The position numbers were made by a program, and so were the translations under genes. This document shows positions 34,953 through 43,794 of a stretch of DNA of 64,000 bases, one piece after another. Position 1 is the stretch's first letter; every line of letters begins with the position of its first letter. Source of the stretch: Alphaproteobacteria bacterium (lineage in GTDB: Bacteria > Pseudomonadota > Alphaproteobacteria > Rhizobiales > CAJQND01); NCBI GenBank assembly GCA_024227565.1, contig JAAEUE010000291.1, positions 30,722 through 94,721 on the forward strand, in the 5' to 3' direction. A model generated the notes under the pieces. That model saw only the letters and a list, made by a program, of their open reading frames with translations. It was not told where the DNA came from and ran no database searches.

Positions 34953-35144
34953 CTTGGTTTTTCTCCCAAAAACAAACTGTTATTGTGGATTATAACTGGT
35001 TGATGAAAACCCAGCAAAAACGTATCTGATCGCTTTTGGGGAGTCAACTGCGATGGTCCGTTGGTTTGATTCTGTTCATGGATTTGCGGCAAACTCCTGC
35101 CGATTATTGCGCGCCATACGGCAACGTGGTAGGGGAAACAAAGT

Positions 35145-35162
35145 GTTATAACGTGTTATAAC
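35145..35162. promoter_or_regulatory. Tandem GTTATAAC operator for the GntR regulator
   Basis: Two copies of the perfect palindrome GTTATAAC lie at 35145-35152 and 35155-35162, 10 bases centre to centre, on the same face of the DNA. They are 21-38 bp before the GntR start and about 190 bp from the divergent binding-protein gene, so one site could repress both directions. Confidence 0.65.
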
Positions 35163-35182
35163 AGTTAGAAGCCCAGGTGATC

Positions 35183-36199
35183 ATGTCGTTTGACTTCGCA
35201 ATTGATCCAGACCTGCCCCTTCCTCTGGGGGTGCAGTTGCGCGGGCTGATTGAGTATGGCGTGACCACCGGCGAGCTCGCCCCTGGAAGCCGCCTGCCGT
35301 CGGTTCGGGTGCTGGCTGAGCTTGCCGGGATCTCCCCCATGACCGTCAGCCAGGTCTACAAGGATCTGCAGGAAACAGGCCTCATAGAAGGGCGCCGCGG
35401 ACAGGGCACCTATGTGCGAACGGATGCCAGCGTGCCCTTGGAGGCCAGCGGAGATCTAAAGGTTCTGCAAGGCCAGGTGGACGAGCTGATCCGGGCAGGA
35501 TTGGACAGAGGTTTTGCAACCGCGGACCTGGCCCGGCTGTTCAGCGCCCGCCTCAGCCGCCTGGCCAACAATGTGCAGCCCATGCATGTGGTGCTCGTCG
35601 GGGTCTTTGAGAACGCTACCCGCGATTATGTTGCAGATCTGAGGGCGCACCTTGCGCCCGGCGACCGGGCAACCGGCGTAACGATCGACCAATTGGAAGC
35701 CGACCCGGACCTGTGCCGCAGCGTTGCCAAGGCCAACCTTGTTCTGGCGTTCGCCAACCGCAAGCCGGAGATCGCAGATCTTTTGCACACCAAGGCACCC
35801 ATCATGGCGGTGAGCTATGTGCCCTCCGACAAGACGCGCCTGGAACTGGCCGGCCTCGGCGCCATGGAGCGGGTTGGGCTGGTGTCCACCTTCGTCGATT
35901 TCCTGCCCATCATGAAGTCCGGCGTGCACCGGCTGGCGCCGCAGCTGGACGACATTCAGGCCACCGCCCTTGAGCATGATGATGTGAGCGCCATGATCCG
36001 AACCGTGGACGTTGTGATCTATGCAACAGGCTCAGAAGAAGTGGTGGGCGATCTGCCGTCCGGCACAAGGTCGTTCGAATACCGCCACGCGCTCAATCCC
36101 CATGAGATCAGGAGCAACGTTCTGCCCATGCTGGAACACCTGCGCAGCCAGGACAGCCCAGAGGCACAGCAGACGCAAAACATGAAGGAGGCCATATGA
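35183..36199 (+). CDS. GntR-family regulator
   Basis: The 338-residue protein has an N-terminal winged HTH (PLGVQLRGLIEYGVTTGELA, then LPSVRVLAELAGISPMTVSQ and GLIEGRRGQGTYV). The long C-terminal part (~85-338) resembles a sugar/ligand-binding fold rather than an aminotransferase domain, but I cannot name it. The start is ATG 35183, with AGG 5 bases upstream; GTG 35177 is an alternative. Its stop overlaps the creatininase start (ATGA), so it heads the operon it probably controls. Confidence 0.85.
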   Translation: MSFDFAIDPDLPLPLGVQLRGLIEYGVTTGELAPGSRLPSVRVLAELAGISPMTVSQVYKDLQETGLIEGRRGQGTYVRTDASVPLEASGDLKVLQGQVDELIRAGLDRGFATADLARLFSARLSRLANNVQPMHVVLVGVFENATRDYVADLRAHLAPGDRATGVTIDQLEADPDLCRSVAKANLVLAFANRKPEIADLLHTKAPIMAVSYVPSDKTRLELAGLGAMERVGLVSTFVDFLPIMKSGVHRLAPQLDDIQATALEHDDVSAMIRTVDVVIYATGSEEVVGDLPSGTRSFEYRHALNPHEIRSNVLPMLEHLRSQDSPEAQQTQNMKEAI

Positions 36200-36897
36200 A
36201 ACTGAGCGAGATGAACTGGATGCAGGTGGAAACCTACCTGAAGTCCGACGACCGCGTGGTGCTGCCGCTCGGCAGCACCGAGCAGCATGCCTATCTCAGC
36301 CTGGCTGTGGATAGCATTCTGGCTGAGAAGATCGCCGTCGACACGGCCGAGCCCTCAGGCGTTCCGGTTCTGCCGCCGGTGAACTATGGGCTCACGCCCT
36401 ACTTCACCGCCTATCCCGGAACGGTGAGCCTGCGCATGGAAACCTATATGGCGCTCATCGGAGACATTCTCGAGAACCTGGCCAGCACCGGGTTCAAGCG
36501 CATTCTGATCGTCAACGGCCATGGCGGCAATTCCCCCGCACACGCCTACGCCATGGAATGGATGGCAAGCCACCCGGGCGTTTGTGTGCGCTTCCACAAC
36601 TGGTGGAACGCGCCAAAGACCCTCGCCAAGGTGCAGGAGATTGATCCCGTCGCCTCGCATGCCTCGTGGATGGAGAACTTCCCCTGGACCCGGCTGGCCA
36701 ACATTGCCCCGCCAGATGAGCAAAAGCCCATGGCCGATCTCGACCACTTGCGCATGCTCTCGCCCGCCCAGGTGCGCGACTATATTGGCGATGGCAACTA
36801 TGGCGGCGTCTACCAGCGTTCGGATGAAGAGATGCTGGCGCTTTGGGATGTTGCGGTTGCCGAAACCCGTGAGCTTCTGGACACCGGATGGCCATGA
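36196..36897 (+). CDS. Creatininase-family amidohydrolase
   Basis: The 233-residue protein has metal ligands E29, H31 and D39 in LPLGSTEQHAYLSLAVDS and the conserved NGHGGN motif. The family opens cyclic amides (creatinine, 3-dehydro-inosose derivatives, FAPy compounds) and also includes the mycofactocin peptidase MftE. Here it overlaps the regulator and the reductase genes and may open a lactam or hydrolyse an amide brought in by the ABC transporter. The substrate is not known. Confidence 0.88.
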   Translation: MKLSEMNWMQVETYLKSDDRVVLPLGSTEQHAYLSLAVDSILAEKIAVDTAEPSGVPVLPPVNYGLTPYFTAYPGTVSLRMETYMALIGDILENLASTGFKRILIVNGHGGNSPAHAYAMEWMASHPGVCVRFHNWWNAPKTLAKVQEIDPVASHASWMENFPWTRLANIAPPDEQKPMADLDHLRMLSPAQVRDYIGDGNYGGVYQRSDEEMLALWDVAVAETRELLDTGWP

Positions 36898-37910
36898 GCG
36901 AACCTATTGTCATTTGGGGCGCCGGAGCCATCGGCGGCACCATCGGGGCATACTTTCAGCGCGCCGGCGTGCCTGTGCTGTTCGTGGACAATGTTCCCGA
37001 ACATGTTGCGGCAATCAACCAGGCGGGCCTCAGGATCGAAGGGCCGATTGAGGAATTTTCCATCGAGGCGCCGGCCACAACCCCGGAAGATCTGGAGGGT
37101 GAGTTCAACACTATCGCGCTCTGCACAAAGGCCCACCACACGGCGCCGGCCTGCAGGCAGCTCAAACCCCATCTGGCCGGGAACGGCTACGTCGTCTCCC
37201 TGCAGAACGGCCTCAACGAGCGCACCATCGCCGCCCACGTTGGCGCCGAACGCACTGTCGGGGCCTTCATCAATTTTGGCGCTGACTATCTGGAGCCGGG
37301 CGTGATCCACTATGCGGGCCATGGTGCCGTCGTTGTGGGCGAACTCGACGGCAAGACCACAGAGCGGGTCACCCAGCTCCATCAGCATTTGAAGCTGTTC
37401 GATGACCGCGCGGTCCTCACCGGCAACATCAACGGCTATCTCTGGGGCAAGATGAGCTACGGCGCACTGTTGTACGCCACGGCGTTGACGAACGAATCCA
37501 TCGCCGACGCCTTGGCCTCCCTGCCCCACCGTGTGTTGCTGATCAGGCTGGCGCGCGAAGTCTTGGCCATTGCAGCAGCTGAAGGCGTGCATCCGGAAAG
37601 CTTTGATGGTTATGAGCCGGCCGCCTTCCTGGGCGATGACGATGCGGCGGCCGCCTCGCTTGATGATCTGGTGGCGCACAACAGAAAGTCGGCCAAAACC
37701 CATTCGGGTATCTGGCGCGACCTCCATGTGCGCAAACGTCCGACGGAGGTGGATGCGCAGATTGGGCCGATGGTGGAGATCGCAGCTGAAAACAATATCC
37801 CCGCCCCAATGATTGCGCGCTTGATCACTCTGATCCACGATATCGAGACCGGAAAGCGGGAACCGGGAATGGACCTGATCGATCTGTTGGGGGCCAATGA
37901 TCATCTTTGA
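36894..37910 (+). CDS. Ketopantoate reductase-family dehydrogenase (ApbA/PanE type)
   Basis: The 338-residue NAD(P)-dependent protein has a Rossmann motif IVIWGAGAIGGTIGAYFQRA at the N-terminus, ALCTKAHHT and the lysine region GYLWGKMSYGALLYA of the C-terminal domain. The family reduces 2-oxo acids (2-dehydropantoate) but many members act in catabolism. The start at ATG 36894 overlaps the creatininase stop; ATG 36888 is 6 bases upstream. Its place in a catabolic operon makes a pantothenate role unlikely. Confidence 0.85.
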   Translation: MSEPIVIWGAGAIGGTIGAYFQRAGVPVLFVDNVPEHVAAINQAGLRIEGPIEEFSIEAPATTPEDLEGEFNTIALCTKAHHTAPACRQLKPHLAGNGYVVSLQNGLNERTIAAHVGAERTVGAFINFGADYLEPGVIHYAGHGAVVVGELDGKTTERVTQLHQHLKLFDDRAVLTGNINGYLWGKMSYGALLYATALTNESIADALASLPHRVLLIRLAREVLAIAAAEGVHPESFDGYEPAAFLGDDDAAAASLDDLVAHNRKSAKTHSGIWRDLHVRKRPTEVDAQIGPMVEIAAENNIPAPMIARLITLIHDIETGKREPGMDLIDLLGANDHL

Positions 37911-38664
37911 CTTTCAAAATCGCAAAGTCGTCATCACCGGCGCGGCGCACGGCTTCGGACGGGCGCTGACGGTCGCCTTTGCCAAAGAAGGTGCTCAGGT
38001 CTTCGCCTGTGATGTGCTGGGCGATGAGCTTGCCGAAACCTCCGAACTGGCGGGCGGCAACTGCACAACCGGGACCGTGGACGTGACGGACCGTAAAGCC
38101 GTTCAGGCGTTCATTGGCTCAGCAGAGGAGGCCGCAGGCAAGGGCGCGATCGATATCCTGGTCAACAATGCCGGCGGCGTGCTGGGCCAGGTGGGCAGGC
38201 CGCTTGAGGAGATTGCGACAGAAGACTGGCAGGCAATTTTCGACGTCAATGTATCGGGTGCCTTTTACTGTGCCCAGGCCGTGGCCCCCGGCATGAAAGC
38301 ACAAGGCAGCGGGCGCATCATAAACATCTCAAGCGGCGCAGGTCTGGGCGTCAGCCTCACCGGCATTCAGGCCTATGCCAGCGCCAAGGCCGGCCAAATC
38401 GGCCTCACCCGCCAGCTTGCCCACGAGCTCGGCACCTGGGGCATCACGGTGAACAACATCGCGCCGGGCTTCGTGCGCTCCAACCCCACCACCGAGCGAC
38501 AGTGGGAGGCGATGGGCGAGGAACGCCAGGCACAATTGGTGGATGGGCTGAAGCTGAAGCGCCTGGGCAGCCCGGATGACATCGTTCATGCGGCTATGTT
38601 TTTTGCCTCAGACCAGGCAGGGTGGATTACAGCGCAAGTTTTGAGTGTGGACGGCGGAAGATGA
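37897..38664 (+). CDS. SDR-family oxidoreductase
   Basis: The 255-residue classical SDR has TGAAHGFGRALTVAFA (cofactor loop), LVNNAGG, the serine region INISSGAG and the active-site pair in YASAKAGQIGLTRQ, ending AQVLSVDGGR. It overlaps the preceding gene by 14 bp and the next by 4 bp, so it is tightly co-translated. It probably oxidises or reduces a hydroxy/oxo intermediate of the local pathway. Confidence 0.9.
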   Translation: MIIFDFQNRKVVITGAAHGFGRALTVAFAKEGAQVFACDVLGDELAETSELAGGNCTTGTVDVTDRKAVQAFIGSAEEAAGKGAIDILVNNAGGVLGQVGRPLEEIATEDWQAIFDVNVSGAFYCAQAVAPGMKAQGSGRIINISSGAGLGVSLTGIQAYASAKAGQIGLTRQLAHELGTWGITVNNIAPGFVRSNPTTERQWEAMGEERQAQLVDGLKLKRLGSPDDIVHAAMFFASDQAGWITAQVLSVDGGR

Positions 38665-39812
38665 CCAAACCCGATCTCAGCAAGAGCGAACAAGCGGCCG
38701 TCGCCGCCGCACGGGACTTTGCCTCTGGCTATCTCCAGCGCAATTCTCAAACCTGGGAACAAGAGCGCTGGATGCCCCGTGAGATGTTCCAGGAGGCGGC
38801 CAAGGCCGGGCTTTGCGGCCTGTTGGTGCGTCCCGAGCAGGGCGGCATGGGCATCGGAACCTCCGCCCTGATGAAGGTGATGGAGGAGCTCTCCTATGTG
38901 GATATGGCCGCTGCCTTCGCCCTTGTGGTGCACAACAACCATGTGCGCTTCATCGACAAGGCCGGTTCGCCAGAGCAAATCACCCGCTTCCTGCCCAAGA
39001 TGCTCGCCGGCGAGAGCGTCGGCGCCTTTCTGCTCACCGAGCCGCAGGGCGGCAGCGACGCGGCGGCCATCACCACGAGCGCTCTGCCCGATGGGCGCGG
39101 TTACGTGCTGAACGGCGAAAAGGCCTGGATAACCAACACCCCCCACGCGGATCTTTTGAACGTCTTCGCCCAAACCAACCCCGATGCAGGCTCAAAGGGC
39201 ATTGCCAGTTTTCAGGTACCGGCCGACACGCCCGGCGTAACGCGGCTGCCCGCCTATGACATGCTCGGCGGCTATGCCATCGGCGCCGGCGGCTTTCGCC
39301 TGGAAGACGTGCGCGTGAGCGAGGATGCATTGCTGGTGCCGGCCGGCCAAGGGTTCAAAGCGGCCATGGCCGGCATCGACATTGCGCGGGCCTGTGTGGC
39401 GGCCATGTGTGTGGGGCTGTTGCGCGCCGGGTTGGACACGGCCATGCCGCGTCTTATGACCCGTCACGCGTTTGGCCGCCCCCTGGCGGGCCAACAGGGG
39501 CTGCAATGGCAAATGGCGGATGTGTCCACATCTTTGCGCGCCTGCACCCTGCTCGCCTATGACGCCGCCCGCCTCATCGAGCGCGACGGGGCGGCGCCTG
39601 AAGCTGCCGCCCACGCCAAGAAGTTCGCAACCGAGGCGGCCTTCGCTGGCCTGCACGCCTGCATGCAGGCCATGGGGGCCGACGGCCTGAAGCAGGAGTT
39701 CCCCCTGGCCCGCCACCTGGCGGCGGCCAAGATGGCGCAATATCTGGACGGGACCACGGAGATCCAGAACGTGGTGATCTCGCGCGCCCTGCAAAAGGCT
39801 TATTCCGGTTAG
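38661..39812 (+). CDS. Acyl-CoA dehydrogenase family protein
   Basis: The 383-residue flavoprotein has FLLTEPQGGSDAAAITTSA and AWITNTPHADLLNVFAQT (FAD/substrate motifs) and the C-terminal QYLDGTTEIQNVVISRAL. In most family members with the base at this place the motif reads YEGT; here the residue is D363 (LDGT), a conservative change at the catalytic base. ATG 38661 overlaps the SDR stop. It should introduce a double bond into an acyl-CoA, with the enoyl-CoA hydratase-like gene downstream. Confidence 0.9.
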   Translation: MTKPDLSKSEQAAVAAARDFASGYLQRNSQTWEQERWMPREMFQEAAKAGLCGLLVRPEQGGMGIGTSALMKVMEELSYVDMAAAFALVVHNNHVRFIDKAGSPEQITRFLPKMLAGESVGAFLLTEPQGGSDAAAITTSALPDGRGYVLNGEKAWITNTPHADLLNVFAQTNPDAGSKGIASFQVPADTPGVTRLPAYDMLGGYAIGAGGFRLEDVRVSEDALLVPAGQGFKAAMAGIDIARACVAAMCVGLLRAGLDTAMPRLMTRHAFGRPLAGQQGLQWQMADVSTSLRACTLLAYDAARLIERDGAAPEAAAHAKKFATEAAFAGLHACMQAMGADGLKQEFPLARHLAAAKMAQYLDGTTEIQNVVISRALQKAYSG

Positions 39813-40513
39813 GACAACAGCCAGCCGCCATCCACGTCGATGGTGGTGCCGGTCACAAAGTCATTCTGCACCATGAAGATGATGGCTTGCGCAACTTCGT
39901 CCGGCGTTCCGGCCCGGGGGATGATGTGGCCTTCGGTCGTTTTGGCATAGTGCGCAGTTCGGGCATCGCCTTCCAGGGCAACCATGGGCGTGTCGATCTG
40001 GCCCGGGGAAACCACGTTCAAGCGGCGTGGGGCGATTTCCGGGGCCACGGCGCGCACCATGGCTTCAACCGCACCGCCAACCGAACCGATGGCCACCTGG
40101 CCTGGCTTGGTGTTGCGGGCCGGCGCGCCGCTGACCAGAACGATCGTGCCGTCCTCGCTCATGTGCTGGGCGCCGAAGCGCACCACGTTCGCATAGCCCC
40201 AGAGCTTGTCGAAGGAGGCCTGATAGCCATCCATATCCATTTGAAGGAAAGGCCCAACCGCCCGGTCTCCGCCGGTGGCCGCGCTGATGAGAATGTCGAA
40301 CGGCGCACACTCTTCGAACAGCTTGTTGAGCGCATCGCGGTCGCGCACATCGCACGCCTTAAGGCTCATGCCTTCAGGGACATCGCCCGCTTTGTCCGGG
40401 TTGCGGCTGATCCCGATGACCTCGGCGCCCAGCTCAACCAGCATTTTGGCAGCGGACAGTCCAATGCCAGACGTTCCCCCAAAGACGATTGCTTTTTTCC
40501 CGTCCACATTCAT
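39809..40513 (-). CDS. Atypical SDR protein lacking YxxxK
   Basis: The 234-residue protein has a clear cofactor loop (AIVFGGTSGIGLSAAKML) and the SDR end (VTGTTIDVDGGWLLS). The active-site helix reads QVAIGSVGGAVEAMVRAVAP, where Ile and Gly replace the Tyr and Lys of YxxxK. A subgroup of SDR proteins with this replacement is known; their catalysis is unclear. The start is ATG 40513, with GGAG upstream. It is on the opposite strand within the operon, convergent to the acyl-CoA dehydrogenase gene (4-bp overlap) and divergent from the next SDR. Confidence 0.85.
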   Translation of the reverse strand: MNVDGKKAIVFGGTSGIGLSAAKMLVELGAEVIGISRNPDKAGDVPEGMSLKACDVRDRDALNKLFEECAPFDILISAATGGDRAVGPFLQMDMDGYQASFDKLWGYANVVRFGAQHMSEDGTIVLVSGAPARNTKPGQVAIGSVGGAVEAMVRAVAPEIAPRRLNVVSPGQIDTPMVALEGDARTAHYAKTTEGHIIPRAGTPDEVAQAIIFMVQNDFVTGTTIDVDGGWLLS

Positions 40514-40765
40514 GCGTCTCGTTCTCCATGTTAGATTGCGCCTTGCCCAAAAGGCTTCGGCGTTGGATTTGATGGCGCCCTTATAGCCCAGAAATTCCAG
40601 AGGGCATGCGAAACTTGCAAATGCCGCGCTTAAACAGGCGCCTGGGGATGAGTACTCACAGCAATTGCAATATCCCGGCAGACGTGAGAACCAGGGGCTT
40701 TCCCGGCACCTCAGCCCCTCGCGCAGCGTGCCGGATGACGAAGCCTGACCTGTTTGGAGAGCGCC

Positions 40766-41518
40766 ATGACCGACACGCCAATCGCCCTTGTGACTGGAGC
40801 AGCCCAAGGGATTGGATATGCCTGCGCTGAAGCCATTGCCGAAATCGGCGCGCGGATGGTTCTTTCAGACATCAACGGCGAAGGGGCCAAGGCAGCGGCA
40901 AAGACCCTGGGCGGCGGCGCTGTGGCGATCACCTGCGATGTGGGCGACCCCCAGCAGATTGAAGCCATGTTCGATCAGATTGAAGCCGAACTGGGTCCGG
41001 TTTCGATCCTGGTGAACAATGCGGGCATCGCCCGGCCGGGCGATTTTCTGGAGACCACCCTGGAGCAGTTTCAGGCCGTGGTGGATGTGAACCTGACCGG
41101 CACGTTCGTGGCGCTGCAGCGGGCCGCCAAAACGCTGGTGGCCAACGGCATGGAAGGGGCGGTGGTGAACATGTCGTCGATCAATGCGGTTGTCGCCATT
41201 CCGCAGATCGCGGCCTATTGCGCCAGCAAGGGCGGGGTCATGCAGCTCACCAAGGCCGCGGCTCTGGCGCTGGCGCCCCACAACATTCGCGTCAATGCTG
41301 TCGGGCCCGGCTCCATCGACACCGAAATGATGGCGGGTGTGAACGCCAATGCGCAAGCCATGAAAATGGTCATGTCGCGCACCCCCCTCAAGCGCATCGG
41401 CACGCCGAGGGAAATCGCCGATGTGGTTGCTTTTCTGACCGGCGACAAGGCAAGCTACATTACCGGCGAAACCATCTATGTGGATGGCGGGCGCATGGGC
41501 ATGAACTACACCTGCTGA
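40766..41518 (+). CDS. SDR-family oxidoreductase
   Basis: The 250-residue classical SDR has TGAAQGIGYACAEAIAEIGA, LVNNAGIARPG, NMSSINAVVAIPQIAAYCAS with YxxxK intact (YCASK) and the end TIYVDGGRMGMNYTC. The start is ATG 40766, with TGGAGAG upstream. It opens the second plus-strand part of the cluster, followed by a CoA-transferase gene 57 bp downstream. It resembles 3-oxoacyl-ACP/3-hydroxyacid type reductases; the substrate is unassigned. Confidence 0.9.
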   Translation: MTDTPIALVTGAAQGIGYACAEAIAEIGARMVLSDINGEGAKAAAKTLGGGAVAITCDVGDPQQIEAMFDQIEAELGPVSILVNNAGIARPGDFLETTLEQFQAVVDVNLTGTFVALQRAAKTLVANGMEGAVVNMSSINAVVAIPQIAAYCASKGGVMQLTKAAALALAPHNIRVNAVGPGSIDTEMMAGVNANAQAMKMVMSRTPLKRIGTPREIADVVAFLTGDKASYITGETIYVDGGRMGMNYTC

Positions 41519-41575
41519 GCGGCCGGGCGGAAGGCCTGACACCACGGGCACTGATCAGACGCAAGGAACCGAGCG

Positions 41576-42772
41576 ATGACGCAACCAAATGAGCTTCCCC
41601 TGGCCGGCGTCCGCGTTCTGGAGTTCGGCCAGATCGCGGCCGGGCCCTATGCCGGCTCCCTGCTCGCCGATCTGGGTGCGGATGTGGTCAAGATCGAGCG
41701 CCCCGACGGCGGCGACGGCATGCGCTCCTGGCCGCCTCTCACCAGCGCCGGCGAAGAGGAGAACGTGTTCAGCGAGAACTTCGCCTCCCTGAACCGAAAC
41801 AAGCGCAGCATGGCGGTGGACCTGAAGGACCCGGCAAGTGTTGCAAAGCTGATCGAGCTTGCCAACGCCTGCGATGTGATCGTTGAGAACTTCCGCCCCG
41901 GCGTCCTTGCCCGCCTTGGCCTCGGCCACGAGGCGCTGCGCCAATCGAACCCCAAGCTGGTCTATTGCTCGATCTCCGGCTATGGCCAAACGGGCCCCTA
42001 TGCCAAGAAAGGCGCCTTCGATGTGACGGTGCAGGGCATGAGCGGCCTGATGAGCGTCACCGGCCAGACAGGCCAGGCACCGGTGAAATGCGGTGTGCCC
42101 GTGGGTGATTTTTGCGCCGGCCTTTACGCCGCCTACACGGTGCTCGCAAAACTGATGCAGGCCCGGCAAACCGGCGAAGGCGGCCATATCGACTGTTCCA
42201 TGCTGGGCTCGCTGTTAGGGGTTGCCGCGCTTCAGACGAGTGAATATTTCGGCACCGGAAACACCCCCCACCCCCTCGGCTCGGCTCATCCGCGCAATGC
42301 CCCCTATCAGGCCTTTGAGGCCAAGGATGACTATTTCATTATCGCAGCAGGCAACGACCGGCTGTGGGCGGAAGTGGCCGATGCGGTGGGAATGCCGGAA
42401 CTGGCGAAGGATGAGCGCTTTGCAACGCAAATGCTGGGGGCTAAAAACCAGGCCACCATCGTCGAGCTGCTGCAGCCGCATTTTTCAAAGCGCACCGCCA
42501 CCGAGTGGCTGGAGGAGATGGACGGCCGGGGCGTGCCCTGCTCGCCCATCAACACCTATCCCGACATTCTGCAGAACGAGCAGGTGGAGCACATGCAGCT
42601 GGTGCGGCCGCTGGAACTGCCGAACAGCGCGCAAACCAAGACAACGGCCTTTCCCGTTGCCATGTCCGGCTATGAATTTGAGGTCTACCGCCAGCCTCCC
42701 GAATTGGGAGCGCACAATGAGGAAGTGTTCGCCGAATGGTTGGCACCCAGCGCGGGCAAAAAAGGGTCATAG
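41576..42772 (+). CDS. CaiB/BaiF family III CoA-transferase
   Basis: The 398-residue protein has GVRVLEFGQIAAGPYAGSLL, ADLGADVVKIERPDGGDGMR, NRNKRSMAVDLKDPAS, VENFRPGVLARLGLG and YCSISGYGQTGPYA. The QTGPYA and tail match the succinyl-CoA/formyl-CoA transferase group. It would activate an acid so that the acyl-CoA dehydrogenase and crotonase can act on it. AGGA lies 9 bases before ATG 41576. Confidence 0.93.
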   Translation: MTQPNELPLAGVRVLEFGQIAAGPYAGSLLADLGADVVKIERPDGGDGMRSWPPLTSAGEEENVFSENFASLNRNKRSMAVDLKDPASVAKLIELANACDVIVENFRPGVLARLGLGHEALRQSNPKLVYCSISGYGQTGPYAKKGAFDVTVQGMSGLMSVTGQTGQAPVKCGVPVGDFCAGLYAAYTVLAKLMQARQTGEGGHIDCSMLGSLLGVAALQTSEYFGTGNTPHPLGSAHPRNAPYQAFEAKDDYFIIAAGNDRLWAEVADAVGMPELAKDERFATQMLGAKNQATIVELLQPHFSKRTATEWLEEMDGRGVPCSPINTYPDILQNEQVEHMQLVRPLELPNSAQTKTTAFPVAMSGYEFEVYRQPPELGAHNEEVFAEWLAPSAGKKGS

Positions 42773-42777
42773 CCGCA

Positions 42778-43524
42778 ATGAACGCTCCAGTCTCCATCGA
42801 GCGGGAAGGCCCGGTCATGCGCGTTTGCCTTGACCGGCCGGACAAGCTGAACGCCTTCAGCGCCGAGTTGGTGGAGGGCCTGCACGCGGCGGTCTTGGCC
42901 GCTGTTCAAGAGGAAGTTCGCCTTCTGGTGTTCACCGGATCGGGCAAGGGGTTTTCCGGCGGCTTTGACCTCAGCGGCTTGCAGGAAATGAGCGATGAGG
43001 ATCTGGTGCAGCGCTTCGTTCGGGTGGAGGAGCTTATGCAGGCGGTCTGTCACGCGCCCTTTGGAACCATGGCGTTGGTGCACGGCCCGTGCTACGGGGC
43101 CGCGGCTGATCTGGTGGCTGCCTGCCAGTGGCGCGTTGCCGCGCCGGATGCGCGCTTCCGCATGCCTGGTTTGAACTTCGGCATTGTGCTGGGCACCAAC
43201 AGGCTCACCAAACTGGTGGGCGCAGATGCCGCCCACGCCTTGCTTTTGCGGGCCAAGCCGTTTGACGCGAATGAAGCGGCAGACTGCAAGTTCATTCAAG
43301 ACATCGCAGAGCGCAGCGCTTGGCCCGAAGCCGAGAGCCGGGCGCTTGAAGCCGTATTGACCTTGAGCGCCGCCAACTTTGCGGCCATGACCGAGCGCAC
43401 CCGGCAATCTGACCGGAAAGCCGACATGGCCGCTCTTCTCCGCTCCGCATCAACCGGGTCGATCAAGGAGCGCATCCAAGCCTATCTCGACACGCTCGCC
43501 AGCTCGAAAACAGCAAAGAGCTAG
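42778..43524 (+). CDS. Enoyl-CoA hydratase/isomerase-family protein with altered active site
   Basis: The 248-residue crotonase-fold protein has the oxyanion loops (VFTGSGKGFSGGFDLSG, GPCYGAAADLVAACQWRVA). In hydratases two glutamates lie in GGGxE and PE; here the first reads AAD and the second reads MPGLNFG, so both are replaced. It is therefore probably not a standard hydratase and may act as an isomerase, hydrolase or decarboxylase on an acyl-CoA. ATG 42778 lies 5 bp after the CoA-transferase stop. Confidence 0.85.
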   Translation: MNAPVSIEREGPVMRVCLDRPDKLNAFSAELVEGLHAAVLAAVQEEVRLLVFTGSGKGFSGGFDLSGLQEMSDEDLVQRFVRVEELMQAVCHAPFGTMALVHGPCYGAAADLVAACQWRVAAPDARFRMPGLNFGIVLGTNRLTKLVGADAAHALLLRAKPFDANEAADCKFIQDIAERSAWPEAESRALEAVLTLSAANFAAMTERTRQSDRKADMAALLRSASTGSIKERIQAYLDTLASSKTAKS

Positions 43525-43794
43525 CGGTGTGTGCACCCAGAGAACCTGGATTGTGCCGCCCGGCTTCCCCCGCGGCAGAGCCCATCAGGTTGGGCACTCG
43601 CAGGTTCTGGCCGGAGAGAAATCGATGTGTTGGAACTTCCCGGACCAATACCAAACGTGTTTCCCTGTTCGTTAGACCAAACACTTGCTAAACTGATGAT
43701 TGAATGCCTGATTAAGCGATTGAATCCATCCCTTCATTTGCGCTCTGGGCGAGACTCAGACTATGCAGCCCGCACCTAGTTCAAGAGGCTAATA

